A stretch of 64,000 nucleotides of DNA from Embiotoca jacksoni (taxonomy: Eukaryota > Chordata > Actinopteri > Embiotocidae). Made by a program: the position numbers and the translations under genes. Under the pieces are notes generated by a model. It did no database searches. It had not been told where the DNA came from and worked only from the letters and a program-made list of their open reading frames with translations. The stretch's first letter is position 1; each line of letters begins with the position of its first letter. Shown one piece after another: positions 1-12,527 of the stretch. The DNA is taken from positions 1,220,501-1,284,500 of the forward strand of contig JAKOON010000019.1 of the NCBI GenBank assembly GCA_022577435.1, written 5' to 3'.

Positions 1-2241
1 CTAACAAAGTGAATCTCTCCCTCAATGGGCTCAACTCAAGTTTGGAGACCTTCACCAACTGTAATGGAGGAGCACTGATGCGTGACACATGCAGCTCGCT
101 GACAGATGAACACTTTGCTTTCAAACATTTCCCTGCATTTTGTTTTATTCCAAACAGCAAATATGTTTTCAGATACTCCTTTTCTTCAGCGAGCTGTCCC
201 CATCATAAACTGTACAACGCTGGCTGAAACACTGAGGAGGAGACAAGCTCTCCTTCCCTCACTTTCTGATTGAGATCAATAGGTTTCCACAGTGCTCTGT
301 CCTCACTGTGCACCGCTGCAGTAAAAAGAGAATCCATCAAAACCAGCCAGGTGCATACGCAGCCTCCAGCCCATACCCACATCGATTTCACAACTCCTGG
401 GAGCGCAGCTCGAACACAACTGGAGAAGGAAGTTTGTTGCAGGCGTGATAGATTCTTTCAGGTTCGGACTATAGACCCGGTAAAGACCATCCGTGTTGAC
501 TACGTATGTGAATGTCGTATATTTCGTCCTGTTCGACGTACCATTTTCCCCTGCATGTATCTGTTGTTCTGAGTCCATTACTGCCCCATTAGTAAATTGT
601 TTATAGGTGCCAGTCTGTGTCCAGAACAAGGTGAACAATTGCTCAGCGTCTGATGCCAGTTGGAGCCATTATCTCCCCTCTGCTGAGCGGATTACGACCA
701 CTTTGTTGGTGACCTGCTGCGCTGGCGTTCTGGAGAGACCGCTATCAGGGCTGTAAAAACTCCCAATACGACATAACTATCCGCATGTCCAATTTGGCAG
801 ACAGACAGAGATGGCTCTTCAGCTATATGAAAAAAATGGATGACAGGGTCTGACTGACCTCTAACTGATAAAACACTCCACCTTTCTCACCATCCTCCCT
901 TTTCACAACTTTGCAGAATTCTGTAAACGTCCTCCACCGTATGTCCACTGCTCGCGGAGACATAAAACTCTCCCCTTAATGACTTATGTGGCAACATCCA
1001 ACATAAGAGATGGTAAATAAAGACAGCGTAATCCTGTGCAACCCATAAGGCACAGCACGCATTCTCAACCACACTCAGTGTCTCGCCAAAGTCCTCGTTC
1101 GCTGCAACATTTTTGGGTGTAGACACAAATGAAAACACCGACTCTATAATCTCTAAATTCACGTGTGACAGCGGGACAAAAGGTGGACACCGCAGGGGGA
1201 ATGCGACAACGGTGGGATGCACACGACCTGCTTGCCTCTCACGTTTGCCTGTTTGTCTCTTTAATACCAGATTAGGTTAATGAGTGCGTGCCAGGAGTGA
1301 TTTTCCTCCAGGGATAATCCCCGCTGAGGACACAGGGTTGACCCGGAGGAATCACCAGTGTAGCCTGTCCACCTGCCTCCTGCAGTGGATCAACAATGCG
1401 AATTAGAAATCCAACGCGGTGTATTTGTGTTTACATGACTCATGTTTTGGTATCATATGTACTTAACTGTGTTTCTAAACCACAAAAGTGCCTTTCTGTT
1501 CTTCACCACTTTGACCAGATCCTCGGAGAATTCAACTTCCTGCGAACAGGAGGCACCCGCCACTGATTCAGCCACAAAGCTAACCCGTGTCTTCCACCGC
1601 TGTCTCTTGATTGACAGCCAACGTAGACCGCGCCAGAAAACGCCACGGCTTGCTGATGGAGAGCACCTGCTCCTCCTCAGAGGAAATCAGTAGAAGCTAT
1701 GGGCGAGGATGGGCTGCTCAAGCACTTCCACGTGGCTCTCTGCCTGGGAAATGATGGACGGAGATGGTCACAGAGACGGGGTTGCCAACCATCTGTGTAC
1801 AGAGCGGCGATGCCAAGCGTCGGTCTCTTTTCACGCCAGGACTCAAAAAAAAGACACACAATGTCTCCAAATTAAACATGTTAGCTCGTTCGAGCCGCAT
1901 TCAGCGAGTCTCTGGGAAGTTCCAGCATCAGTTACGTACTCATCCAACCATACTCACTGCTTCGTGCCCTCTTTATGCATTAAACACTCTAACGTTCGTG
2001 AATAAGTGATACAATCCAGTACAATGTAGACTACATGTATTGCAGTTGTTACATAATCCAATTTACTACAAGATATAATTTAGAATTTCCTGCCAACACA
2101 CAGGTTCAGTCAGATATCCACACTCGCATGTCTTCAGAGAGCACATGGGCCGCGTCGTGCGCAACGGGCCGGCATAGCTACGATCTGAAGTGTGTAAGTG
2201 TAGTCACCGGAACTCAACCTGCGATGCTGACCGGTCTCCGT
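1..2241. other. Left flank, no assignable gene
   Basis: No gene could be named here. The minus strand has open stretches at about 887-1276 and 303-638, and a short open segment near 700-830 preceded by a TTTCATATAG acceptor-like sequence; they do not join in frame with the splice sites I tried. They could be decayed coding sequence, exons of an unrecognised gene running off the left edge, or chance. Plus-strand open frames at 1442-1693 and 1709-2005 show no recognisable domain. No tandem repeat stands out. Confidence 0.4.
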
Positions 2242-2532
2242 CTAATCTATCATCACGGGAACTTTCTGGCCCACAAATGACAGAGGTGGAATGTCCTGGT
2301 AGGCGCCGGCCCGGCGAGTCACATCCAGGACCGGGGTCCTATGTGCCACCGCGCTGGCGTCCGTGTGCGTGCCGACCCACTGCAGCACGCGGCCGGAGGG
2401 CCGGTGGTACAGAGCCAACTGCCTGGAGCTGTAGCCGCACATCCCGATGCCCACGGCCCCCAGCAGCACAGCCACACCAGGCATGGTCTTCTCAGCCGCA
2501 GGCGCCACAGGCATATTATGGTAGGCCTGGGT
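2242..2532 (-). CDS. Exon 2 (terminal coding exon) of the small mitochondrial-type gene
   Basis: It starts at a CTCCTTTCAG acceptor (AG complement at 2533-2534), reads TQAYHNMPVAPAAEK and continues through the hydrophobic segment to TAG at 2242-2244. Base composition is more GC-rich than the flanks, as expected for coding sequence. No polyadenylation signal was pinned down downstream. Confidence 0.75.
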   Translation of the reverse strand, partial: TQAYHNMPVAPAAEKTMPGVAVLLGAVGIGMCGYSSRQLALYHRPSGRVLQWVGTHTDASAVAHRTPVLDVTRRAGAYQDIPPLSFVGQKVPVMID

Positions 2533-3546
2533 CTGAAAGGAGAGAAAAGTGTCCGTGATGAGTGAGGCACAATATACTCACCTCCACCCCCGCCCCATCC
2601 CACCCTCCAACCACTGCCGGGGAGATTAAAAACCCATCTTTTCTCATTTACTAAATTGTGGTGTGTCTCTTTAGACAAACAAAAAGCTCATCTATTTTGC
2701 GACATGGACAATTTCCCCTGTGGACCCTTGACAATTATAAAGCGCATAGAGTGGCAAATAATAGAAACTTCATAGTTTCTAATGAAGCTGTGTCACAGGC
2801 AGTTAAGAAGCCATTTATGTAGCTCACTCACCCGGTTCCCATTTCCACTTACAATGCAATGGACTGTCACGAGCTTGGATTTCTCCTTTGTTTGTGATAA
2901 ACACGACCACTACTGAGCTAAAGTATAAACTATCCAACAATTATTGGAACAGTAGCCTGGAAATGTCTCCAAATTGTGGTTAGTGTGTATATAATAAGAT
3001 AGCACTGTCTTTCATCATCTTGTCAAAACTGAATCTGTTGAGACAATAGGACTGAACAAAAATGGCAGCATGAGGCTTAGTGAGACAAATGTGCTGTATG
3101 AGCCGTCTCTGTCAATAAAACTCTGTGTGCCCATAAAACCGATGCCCTGCAAACACATTATAAAATATATAACATGTTTGGCTCTCAGAACTGCCAAACT
3201 TCTGCCACTTATTTGTCTTCTTAAGATGCAATAGAGACAAACTACACATCAAATTCCAGACACTTTGTGCCTTTTGTTTTTTTCATCCTGAAGGTATTAA
3301 ATTAAAGACGAGTTTCCTGGTGCAGAGACAATGCAATAAAGGGCAAGCCACTGCAGGCAACTTCGAATGACTCAGCACTTTCGACCCCCACTACTCAGTA
3401 GTGCAGGCAGTGTTGGTGTCACTGTGCACCTGACGGGAAAAATCAGCTCGATTTGACAAAATAACTGAACTCCTCAGAGGAAGGCTCACACTCACCTGCA
3501 GCAGCCTGATGTAGCTGGGAGTCAGTCTCGGGAGTCTGGAAAACAT
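2242..3546 (-). CDS. Two-exon gene, small putative mitochondrial membrane protein
   Basis: Coding exons are 3546-3496 (17 codons) and 2532-2242 (96 codons plus TAG), giving 113 residues. The donor is CAG|GTGAGTG and the acceptor CTCCTTTCAG|ACC; the 963-bp intron is phase 0. The first 30 residues carry several Arg (positions 4, 7, 14) and no acidic residue, as in a mitochondrial presequence. A hydrophobic Gly/Ala/Val-rich segment at about 35-52 could span a membrane once. The C-terminal half is hydrophilic and ends in VGQKVPVMID. I do not recognise the family. The matched splice sites, presequence and clean stop make a real gene likely. It lies 2.8 kb downstream of ERICH1 on the same strand. 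An inner-membrane assembly or respiratory accessory subunit is a guess only. Confidence 0.72.
3496..3546 (-). CDS. Exon 1 of the small mitochondrial-type gene
   Basis: It reads MFSRLPRLTPSYIRLLQ and then a GTGAGTG donor at 3495. The ATG is preceded on the minus strand by GGCTCCAAA, with A at -3. The peptide is basic and amphipathic, as expected for a mitochondrial import signal. Confidence 0.72.
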
Positions 3547-6305
3547 TTTGGAGCCTTCCACGACGCTCTTCAGTGGTCTTATTCTCCTTCTCGCTCGGTC
3601 AAGCTCCCCCCTGGACGGGAAACCCACGGTCTGAATGTGAACTCTTCAACCTGTGCTCGGCTGTCTGATGCAGGGCAGTCTGCTTAGCGCTTATAACGTC
3701 TCTGTCTTGTCTTTGCATAATTGGAAGGCTGCGGGTGGTGAGACTAAGGGGATTACAGGAGCTGGCAAACAGGGAGACTGAAGTCCGTCTGAACAGAGGG
3801 CAGGCTGGACGTACAGGGGTTGGTGAGCCTTTGAGGTCAAAGACCTTTTAGTGGATTCATATTGAAATGACATATGCCGTTTTATAAAATTCAGTACATT
3901 AAGTAAACGGTAAATAAAACTAATAAAATCATCATGATGGTTTTTGGATTTATTGTATGCAGAATTCTACGGGATGTACAACAACACAGTTTGTTGTATT
4001 TTCTTGCATACGTTTGGCACATTGTGCCTCCTGCAGCACAATAATCTCTTCAGTCATCACACGTTGGGAGCCGGTGACGGTGTGTCTACATGATTTCAGG
4101 ACATCTTTTCTGTCTGTTTGAAGGCACTTTGATGCCAAAACAAAGTGAAAAATGATGAATGGGAACTTGATTACTAATTCAGTTGCAGTACTTTAGCATC
4201 AAGTGTATGTGATGTCTGACCTCAGCAGCTCTTCCAATAGTCTCACACAGAAGAGACGAAGTCGTTTGAAGTCGGAAGCACCAAAGTCCATTTGAATCTG
4301 ACAAGTTAGTTGATTTGGAGGTTTTTTTTGTCTGTTGATGTAGAGAATAGCCTCTCCTGCCATGTCAGCAAATTTCTTTAAGCTTTAATATCCCTCCTGG
4401 CCTCGGGGTCCTCGGCTCACAGTGAGGTCTTATAATGAGGTGGCTGTGCTGATAAGGTCTCTCTCGCTGGACGGGAGGAATTCTCTCCAGCGAGAGCAGC
4501 CAACAATGACCTTCTTCTCATCTCCGGTAATAGGACCCAATTCTGCCTCCCGACTCGTGCACCCATGTATAATTCTGGCAATAATGCTGCAAAGAGTTTT
4601 ATGCATTTGGAGAAAATCATATGACAAATTATTGCAATACTTTAAAACATAAAAAAGGCAAATTAAATTCATTACATATTTATAGCTGAGCACGATTGAT
4701 ATATTGGCTGATATTAAGGTATCGCAGATACACTGGTTTTGGCAAACATAGAACTTTTTTTTTAACAGAACATCACGCAGAAAAAGTTACTTGGGGTAAA
4801 TAAGAATCAAATATTATCAAAAATGTTTCATAACCATATTTGAGGGATACTTTCCCTACATACTTTCAACAAACATGCGCTTCACGATGGGGTCACATGA
4901 ATATTTAGATGAATGGTCTGGGAACAGAGAACGTTTGTGACAAAGTCTGAGCTCATCCATTTAGAAAAAGTTGAGACATTTCACTGGATATGTGAAAATG
5001 TAATCAGCTTTTAACACTTCTGAAAATGCCAGGGGATCAGAAATTTGTCGAGATTCATGCCGTGGCATCTTGGATCTAAATTTCATCCATCTTACAGTTA
5101 CTGAGATATTTCAGTCTGGACCAAAGACCAAAACCCTTTTGTTAAGTGCATTAATCCATGAATGACCACTTTTATATGATCTTATATAAGCATGTCAGAC
5201 AATATGTGCCCTTATTCTCTCCTCTGGTTAATGTCTGCATAATGAACCCATGAGCCTCCGTCAGACAGCACCTGGTGCGTCCATCCGTGAACGGAGGCCA
5301 CAGATGGCAGCACTCTTGCTAATTCTTCAATACTACACCCGCACACACAGTCAGAGGTGCGTGTTACAGCATATAGTATGAGCTGCTGGTATCTACCGGT
5401 GCAGCCCAGTTTTGGAACAATAGTTCCTCTGAAGCTGGTATGTGGCCGATCGCTCACTCAGGTCATGAAAATGTGCCCGTCAAGCTGAGATAATTCGGTG
5501 CCCTTTTCCTGAACTCATCCTTTGGCATTGAACTACGGGTAAATGTACTAAAATAGATCACCTGAGCTGTAGACAGGTATGGTGATGGGGAAGGTTAAGC
5601 TACTGACTCCCCAGGTGGTACTGGTTTAAAAAGGTCCATCAACAACAGACGGTGGATTAAGTGTGCAGTTAAATAAAGATGATGTAAAGGGAATAATTAA
5701 TGTTCCTTATCATTCAGCCACATAATGAATATGTGCAGAGACACCCTCCCTGAAGACTTTCAATCCAGTGCAGTTAGTTGAAACAGCAAATACAGTAAGA
5801 AAAGGAGGAGGGGGGGTATAATGTAGATAATTGAGGAGCAATTAGGTTAACCAGCCCAGTTTAAATGTCAGAACATCTGATAACAAGACTGGAGCTCGAG
5901 ATGGAGCTGACATTTGCTTTTCTGGCAACTAGAAGGTGAGATGAGGAGAATGAGTCTGATGCTACAACCAATTAAATGTTTGATTCATGTGAACTACGTA
6001 AAATACAACTATGAAACGGGAGGGTGAGTAACAGCTTGGTCGATAATGACAACTTCAAGCATAGTAATGGTGGGTGGAAAGATTTGCCAATCTCCTTTGT
6101 TCTCTTTTCATAAAGGAGTGGAAAAGTTGTAAAAAAATGATTAGACATAGATCAAAATCTAAAAGATTTAAAAGTAAAAAAAAAAAAAAGACATATTAAC
6201 ATTTAAAGTCAAACATTTTAAAATGCAGTATATGACAGGAACATTTCCAGAAGAAGTGGTAGAAATTCTCCTTCAACAGTGTCTCTGTTTGTGTGACTGA
6301 CGGTC
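3547..6305. other. Spacer between ERICH1 and the small gene
   Basis: This 2.8-kb AT-rich spacer probably includes the ERICH1 3' UTR at its right end and the small gene's promoter at its left; a CCAAT box (minus strand) lies at 3720-3724. Around 5025-5130 there is a fragment resembling a widespread teleost interspersed repeat, listed separately. No other coding exon was found. Confidence 0.5.
5025..5130. repeat. Fragment of a teleost interspersed repeat (tentative)
   Basis: The stretch with GAGATATTTCAGTCTGGACC resembles a sequence I remember as recurring in many fish genomes. I cannot assign its family, and no terminal repeats or duplication are visible. The call rests on recognition only. 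Confidence 0.35.
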
Positions 6306-6400
6306 TCATGGGGGAGTTGCAGTCGTCTTCTCGTCTCCCTGCATGGGAAGAATATCTGTGATCCAGTATTGGAACAGCGAAACAACTGCAGTGGTTTCCT
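6306..6400 (-). CDS. erich1: ERICH1 exon 6 (C-terminus and stop)
   Basis: The acceptor is TTGTGTTTTAG. It encodes EETTAVVSLFQYWITDILP and a short tail ending TATPP, then TGA (complement at 6306-6308). The aromatic QYWITDILP block is the most recognisable ERICH1 feature in the gene. Confidence 0.92.
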
Positions 6401-7200
6401 CTAAAACACAAAGACACAGAGCGAAACATTTCAGTTACAGATGACAACACAATACCACAGGAACACTCAGTGTTTTCACCAAAGACACATACTTTGCTGT
6501 TGTACTTTCAGCATGAAATATCCAAAAATCTCCAGCGGGTGTTCAAATCTACTTCCTCCCCGTCTCCGTGTACACATTCATCCAAACACGTCTTTCTCCC
6601 ACCCGAGATGGAAGATTTATTTTTATTTTTTCTTGAAAGTTAGAATTCAATTTAGTCTGAGCAGAAGGTAAAATGGACAATATAAAGGGGAGCAGTGAAG
6701 CCGATGTCATCCTTGAGAGGAACTCCAGGGTGCAGTAAAATGTGCTTAAAGGAAATCTGCTTCAGACCTGCAGTCAATTGATTGCCAATGTGCGGGTAGA
6801 CAGAGTGGAGAGCTTTAGTGATTTCATTTGAGGGGTTTTAAAGCACACACACACACGGATTAGCTCCTGCATGGCAGTGAATATGAGTTACATTAAAATA
6901 CAAAATGCTGCTTGAACAAGGTGGATGTTATAATCGGAAATATCAAATAATTAAACTTTTTTTTTTATACTGCAGCGATTCAAAAATGTGAAGTCAGACG
7001 CTTCAAAGCCTTCGCCTGAACTGCCAACATAGCAAAGACGAGTTAAGTGGAATAAAGCTTTACAAACCGCAGAGATTCATTCACAATTACTTCTGCTGTT
7101 CAGCTGAAGTTGGACGGATTCTCTTCTGCTCCTATTTAATCTGATGACACACTTCCATTAAAGAAGAGCAGCATTTTAAAACAGTGGGAGGGTGGTTGGG

Positions 7201-7231
<31 letters not shown>

Positions 7232-10200
7232 GTACAACCAAGGCTGCCTCTGTTGTTGTTCCTGCTCATGACATAACAAACCAGTGTTTACACGGTGTCG
7301 TCTTGGTGACAGCGAGATGCTGATTCGGTCCTGCTCTGAATCCCCTGCTGCTTTCTCTTAACTCTCACACGCACGTATTTGTGCAGCAAAGTCTCTGCTG
7401 ATCTTATTACGCAACCAGATAACCAAAAAATGCACAAACACACACTCGATAGGTGAGAAAGCGTCTGGCGACCCGAGGCGTGTTTCGGCCGAGTTAAGAC
7501 GAGATGAACAAGTTGAAACATGTTAGTTAACTTATGATGGGGGTCACCTGGGCGTGAGGTGGACAAGACCAGCTCTAGTATGTACAGGTAAAGGCCGATG
7601 AAGGAAAGTAAGGGCAGGTATACTCGGGGAAGAATCCAGCAGGACGAGGCGAGGAAAAAAAAAACAACCTCTCCTGCATTTCTCCTTCTATAACAAACTC
7701 AGAACTAACTTAGAAAATAGGATTTTAACTGTCGATGTTTTGACTGACCTGCAGACATGGAGGTATTGTCGTTGAGTTCCTTCAGTGCCTTTTCTAATTT
7801 CTGTGTGTCCTTGTGTTGAACAAAGGCTTTGAGGCTGTGCAGCTGCTTCAGGACAGAGTTTGGCTTGGATCCGCTGGCTATGCTGCCCAGAAGGTCATCC
7901 ACTGCAGCAGACAGGCGAGGGACCTTCACATGCACTGAGGCTGGAGGAGCACAGGAAGTGAGAGGTGTTGGACAAATAAAGGCATCGACATCAAATTTCA
8001 TATTTTGTACCATATTAAAAAAGACTGTAAAATGCTTATTTAAAATCATTACTTGAATAAGTTTTGCCAACAATACACTTCATTTTCCTCACTCAACCTC
8101 ACAGACCTGCTCCAGCACCCCCACCACTCAGAACCAAGCCCCGGACCCAGAGGGGGGGGGGGGGGGGGGGGGGCAGAGCAGTCTGCGGAGCTGCCCGCTG
8201 CCTCTGGAACTCTCCACCCAAACACATCCGAGACGGCACGAATCCGTCCACATTCAAATCTCCACCGAAAACTATGACTACCGAATTAAATGTCTTACTA
8301 TTGTTATTAAACAATTTGAAAACTGTGACCCGTCTCTACACCAGAGACTTCCAGTTGAAACCTGTCCTAACTTAAATAGTGATCAAATAATTCAATCGTT
8401 CTTCGAGATTTTCCAAATGTTATTAAACCGAATGGATTAAATTCTGATTGTCAAACAAGTCAATTCATGATGTTGTTTAAAAAAAAAAGATATCCACTGT
8501 TTTACAGCTGCAACGGTGTCGGCTACAGAAAACCTGATGACGAGCACATGTCAACACCGTGTTACTCTCACCGGTAACCAGGGGAAACCAAAACTCTGCA
8601 ATGCAGGTTTTGGTCTTTTTATCTGTTACTGTTTCACTGATGCTGTTTTCTTCTACTTCTGTTCAGTTAACGCTTCCACTGACTCATCGTATCTCAAAAA
8701 CAGCACAGATGTTCTGTGGCATAATAAATTCAGGTTTTCAGTTTTTATGAACACACTATCAGCGTTTGGCAGAATTTAATGATGTGCTTGTAAACTTCAT
8801 CTGTAAAACAGATAAGAAAATGAATAAATATCAAAACATGTTTACGGCAGGGTTGCTGAATTTCAAAACACAACAGTGAGCATTAATAATAACTACAGTG
8901 CAGTGTTTGTCCAGAAAGATCGAAGGGTTCATACTTACAATCTGACATATAGATTTCCATTGTTGTCTTCAAGAAGTCGGACACTTGAGCAGCTCCTTCC
9001 TCCTCCTCCTCCTCCTCCTCCTCTTTTCGGTAGGTGAACTCCAGCGCGGCGGCCCGTGTGATCAGTCCCATGGAGAGCAGCTTCTCTTTGTGTCGTTTCT
9101 TCTTCAGCTTCCTCTTCTTGTTCTTGCTAATGCGTTCCCCTCCCTCATCCACAGGAGTCCGGCTCTGACCTGCGCCGGGCTCCCCATCTTTCTCAGAGAC
9201 TTGATGAAGGGCTGGCTTCCTCTTCCTCCTCCTCCTCCTCCTCTTTTGTTCTTCCGCCTCTTCGTCTTGATCCGGTTCCTCACTGCTTTCCTCTACGAAC
9301 AACAACAGGGGAAACATTTGATTAGTTTGCAGACATTGTTAAACTTAATAAAAAATACTTTGCAACACCTTGTTTTACATCGATATGACGACACCCGCCG
9401 AGGCTCCGTAGGAGGAAACTGATGAGAGGACGTCCGTGTTGGAGGTGTAAGACGGAGGTGGGAACGTTCCCGTATTTGGGAATGTGCGTTAGCGTCATCG
9501 TTCTGGATTCAAGTTGTCGACGACTGGATCTTTTACTTCCACTGTTTCTACACTTCCTCTCTGAGTCCTTCAGGCAGGCTGCAACCGTAGGAGGTTTGAA
9601 ACCCGGTAGTGTCCAACATTGTGATCACTGCAATCACTGCACTGGCTGATTCTCCAAATTAGATCCTCCCTCTTTTCTGCTGATTGCATGCTCATCAGCC
9701 GAATCAGCTGGTGTGGTCTGATTGAAACGAGACAATAAAATCTGAGACGTCCGTGCTGCTGGTTACAGTTTCCCTCATTTTGAATCCAGCAGTGTGGATG
9801 ACTAAAGATGAAGTCAAAGATCGAAGAGAAGTCGTTGCTAATTTTGATCACAACCAACGAGGTGATGGTTTTGGTGCAGTTTGTTTGTTTGTTAGCAGAA
9901 TTACAGAAAAACTACCGTCCCGATTTTCATGAAACTTGGTAGACGGGTGTAGGACGGGCCGAGGAAGAGCCCGCTAACGTTTGGAGTGAATCTGAATCAG
10001 CAGGCACATCCACACATTATCTAACACCGTTATTAACATTGCGAGCATTTGGTCAACTATATGCATTACATCTTAAAATCCAGTCAATGCCACTGCAGTT
10101 CAACAGTGAAAACAAATTCTAGAAATACGATGACTCGATATCACAACCCACCTTCACAGGTGTACTGGGAAAAAGAAAAAAAGAAAATCATCCCCGGACT

Positions 10201-12479
10201 TGTCCGCTCGGACTCACGCTCCCATGCACACACAGAGAAGACGAATACAACTGGATGGATTTGATGATAATCAACGGGATCTATTCCAGTATTCCCAATG
10301 GTCCCACTGTGGAATACTCGGGGACAGTGGTTTCATATGGGAACTGTATTTATTCATAACTGCAGCATCGGCACACTTATATAGACATATATCGTGGATG
10401 TGATTGTAAATTGGCATATTATAGATGTGTGGACTGTTGGCTTTGCAAGTATTTTAACATGTTGTTGACAGTCTTGCTCAAATCTCGGTAGTCCTGTGAG
10501 AGCAAGGAGATCTTTCCAAGAACACGTACAAATACGCAATATTTACACAAATTTTCATGCTCTCTTGGAGTACATTAAAATGAACCGGAGTACTTCGCAT
10601 CAATATGTTGCTCCTTGAAGAAAGGTGAAATTTCTCAAGCTTAAATGCACTTCTTAACTAGCCACATCTTCCACACAGTAGATATCAAGTTATTGATAAA
10701 ACAATGAATAAATATCACACCTCAGTCTGCTAACTTTAGAGACTGTAGTTGCTGTCGTGCTTCCATAATATCATATTGACAGCTTTATTAACCGATATGA
10801 AACCCGAATCCAAGCTGACCTTAAACGGCACTCTGGATTGCAATTCCCTTGAAGGCTCACTACCCATTAAATCAAAATGTGTTCAATTAGGAACTGTTAC
10901 ACTGACGGATACCATTAATCAAACTTAACCTTGTCATCCCTTCCAGCAGCTACCCTCAAAAGAAAAGCCAACAAATCTCTTTCACTTCACTTAGGGAAAG
11001 CAGAAGTTTGTCAGGTGGAGGAAGGTCTGCATTTAGGAAGCTGATGAGTGCAGAGGCATGTGTAATGAGCTGGGGCTTTTATTACAGCCTGATGGCAAAA
11101 TAAACAGTCTTTAAACGATGCATATCAACTGCAAGGCGTGCGACTTAACCCTGAATTACACTGCCTGACATCTCGATTGGTCAGGAGGTCACGACCATTT
11201 TTAACTCCCAACTTGCAGCAATAAGAGGTCATTATCTCCGAGAGAAGTTACACAAGTTTATCCTGAGAAACACATTCAATAGACAGATCTGTGTGGAAAC
11301 AGAGTCACTCATCTGCACTGTGTTTAAGTCCTCCTCAGTTAGAAGACAATTGATTTTCACTGCCTGTTTCTCATAACTAGAGAGGTGGAGGCACAAAGAG
11401 TCACTTCTCCACTAAAGAGAGCCGAGCTGGTGAAACTTCATTCATAAATCTCCCCTCGCTTTATGGTGCACAGCGCGAGCCCGTAAATGCCAGATTATGG
11501 TTGTCTTACCAGCTGGGTCCTCGGCACTATTTATGCTTTCTAGCTGGGGGGGCCCGACAGATTCCTCTGGATGTATTCTGTAGTCTGCGGGAGGAGGAAG
11601 AGCCGTGTACATCCGCCGGCCCGGGTTGGCCGCACTCTCCGTCTTCCCTGCGTCTCCTAAAACAAACATGGAAGGAAATGAAATCCAAATAAAGAGCACG
11701 AGTGTGGCAACGACTGCGCGTGTTTGCCGTGTGAACGTGATCTTACCGAACGCTGTGTCCTCTCCAGGAGATTCTCTTTTCACACCTGTTTTTGTGGCTC
11801 GGGCCTCCACCATGCGCGCTGGGCCGTCTTCTGTCACCAATGTGGGAGCAGCAGGGTAAAGTTTCTGGAGTACTTTTGATTGAAACACTAAATAAAAGAA
11901 AAAAAAACAACAATGACATCATCATCTATTAATCTTATACAATAGACTCTATTGCAGGTTAATATCTGTCAATTTAAAGCAAATCAACAGTAGACTTTAT
12001 GGATGTGAGCCACTCCAAATGTATTTCTGACATATTCTGTATACGAGTGGCAAAATGTCCTCGAAATTTGAGTTAATTTTGTGATATAAATTCAGAGAAG
12101 GAGGATCTAGTTTGGAAGAAGAACCTATTTCACTGTAAACAGCAATTTAAGTGGAAATAAAAGTGCCAGTTCTCCTCTCATTCACATGTTGGTGTGTTTA
12201 TCAGCTGCTACAGAAAATCACTGAATTAAGTGTTATATTCTAAAAAAAAAAGGTATGCACACAATAAGACAAAATTACAAAGTATGCATACAAAACAAAA
12301 TAAGATAGATAAAAAAAATGTTTTTGAAAATGTATAAAAAAAAAGACCAATGAATAAATAAACACACCAATTATATACACATAAATAAATAAATAAATGC
12401 GAAGTGTTGTCCACGATCGATGTCCAACATTATTGTGCAGTTAACTTTAATGAAGAATTCCCCTGGCTTAATCAATAAT

Positions 12480-12527
<48 letters not shown>

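Noticed and set aside
8985..9422. 145-codon plus-strand frame opposite ERICH1 exon 4
   Set aside because: It is the reverse complement of the Arg/Glu-rich exon and has no independent support.
11442..11888. A continuous 148-codon frame across ERICH1 exons 2 and 3
   Set aside because: The intron between them (11,657-11,746) happens to be open, but GT-AG sites and uniform phase 1 support splicing it out.
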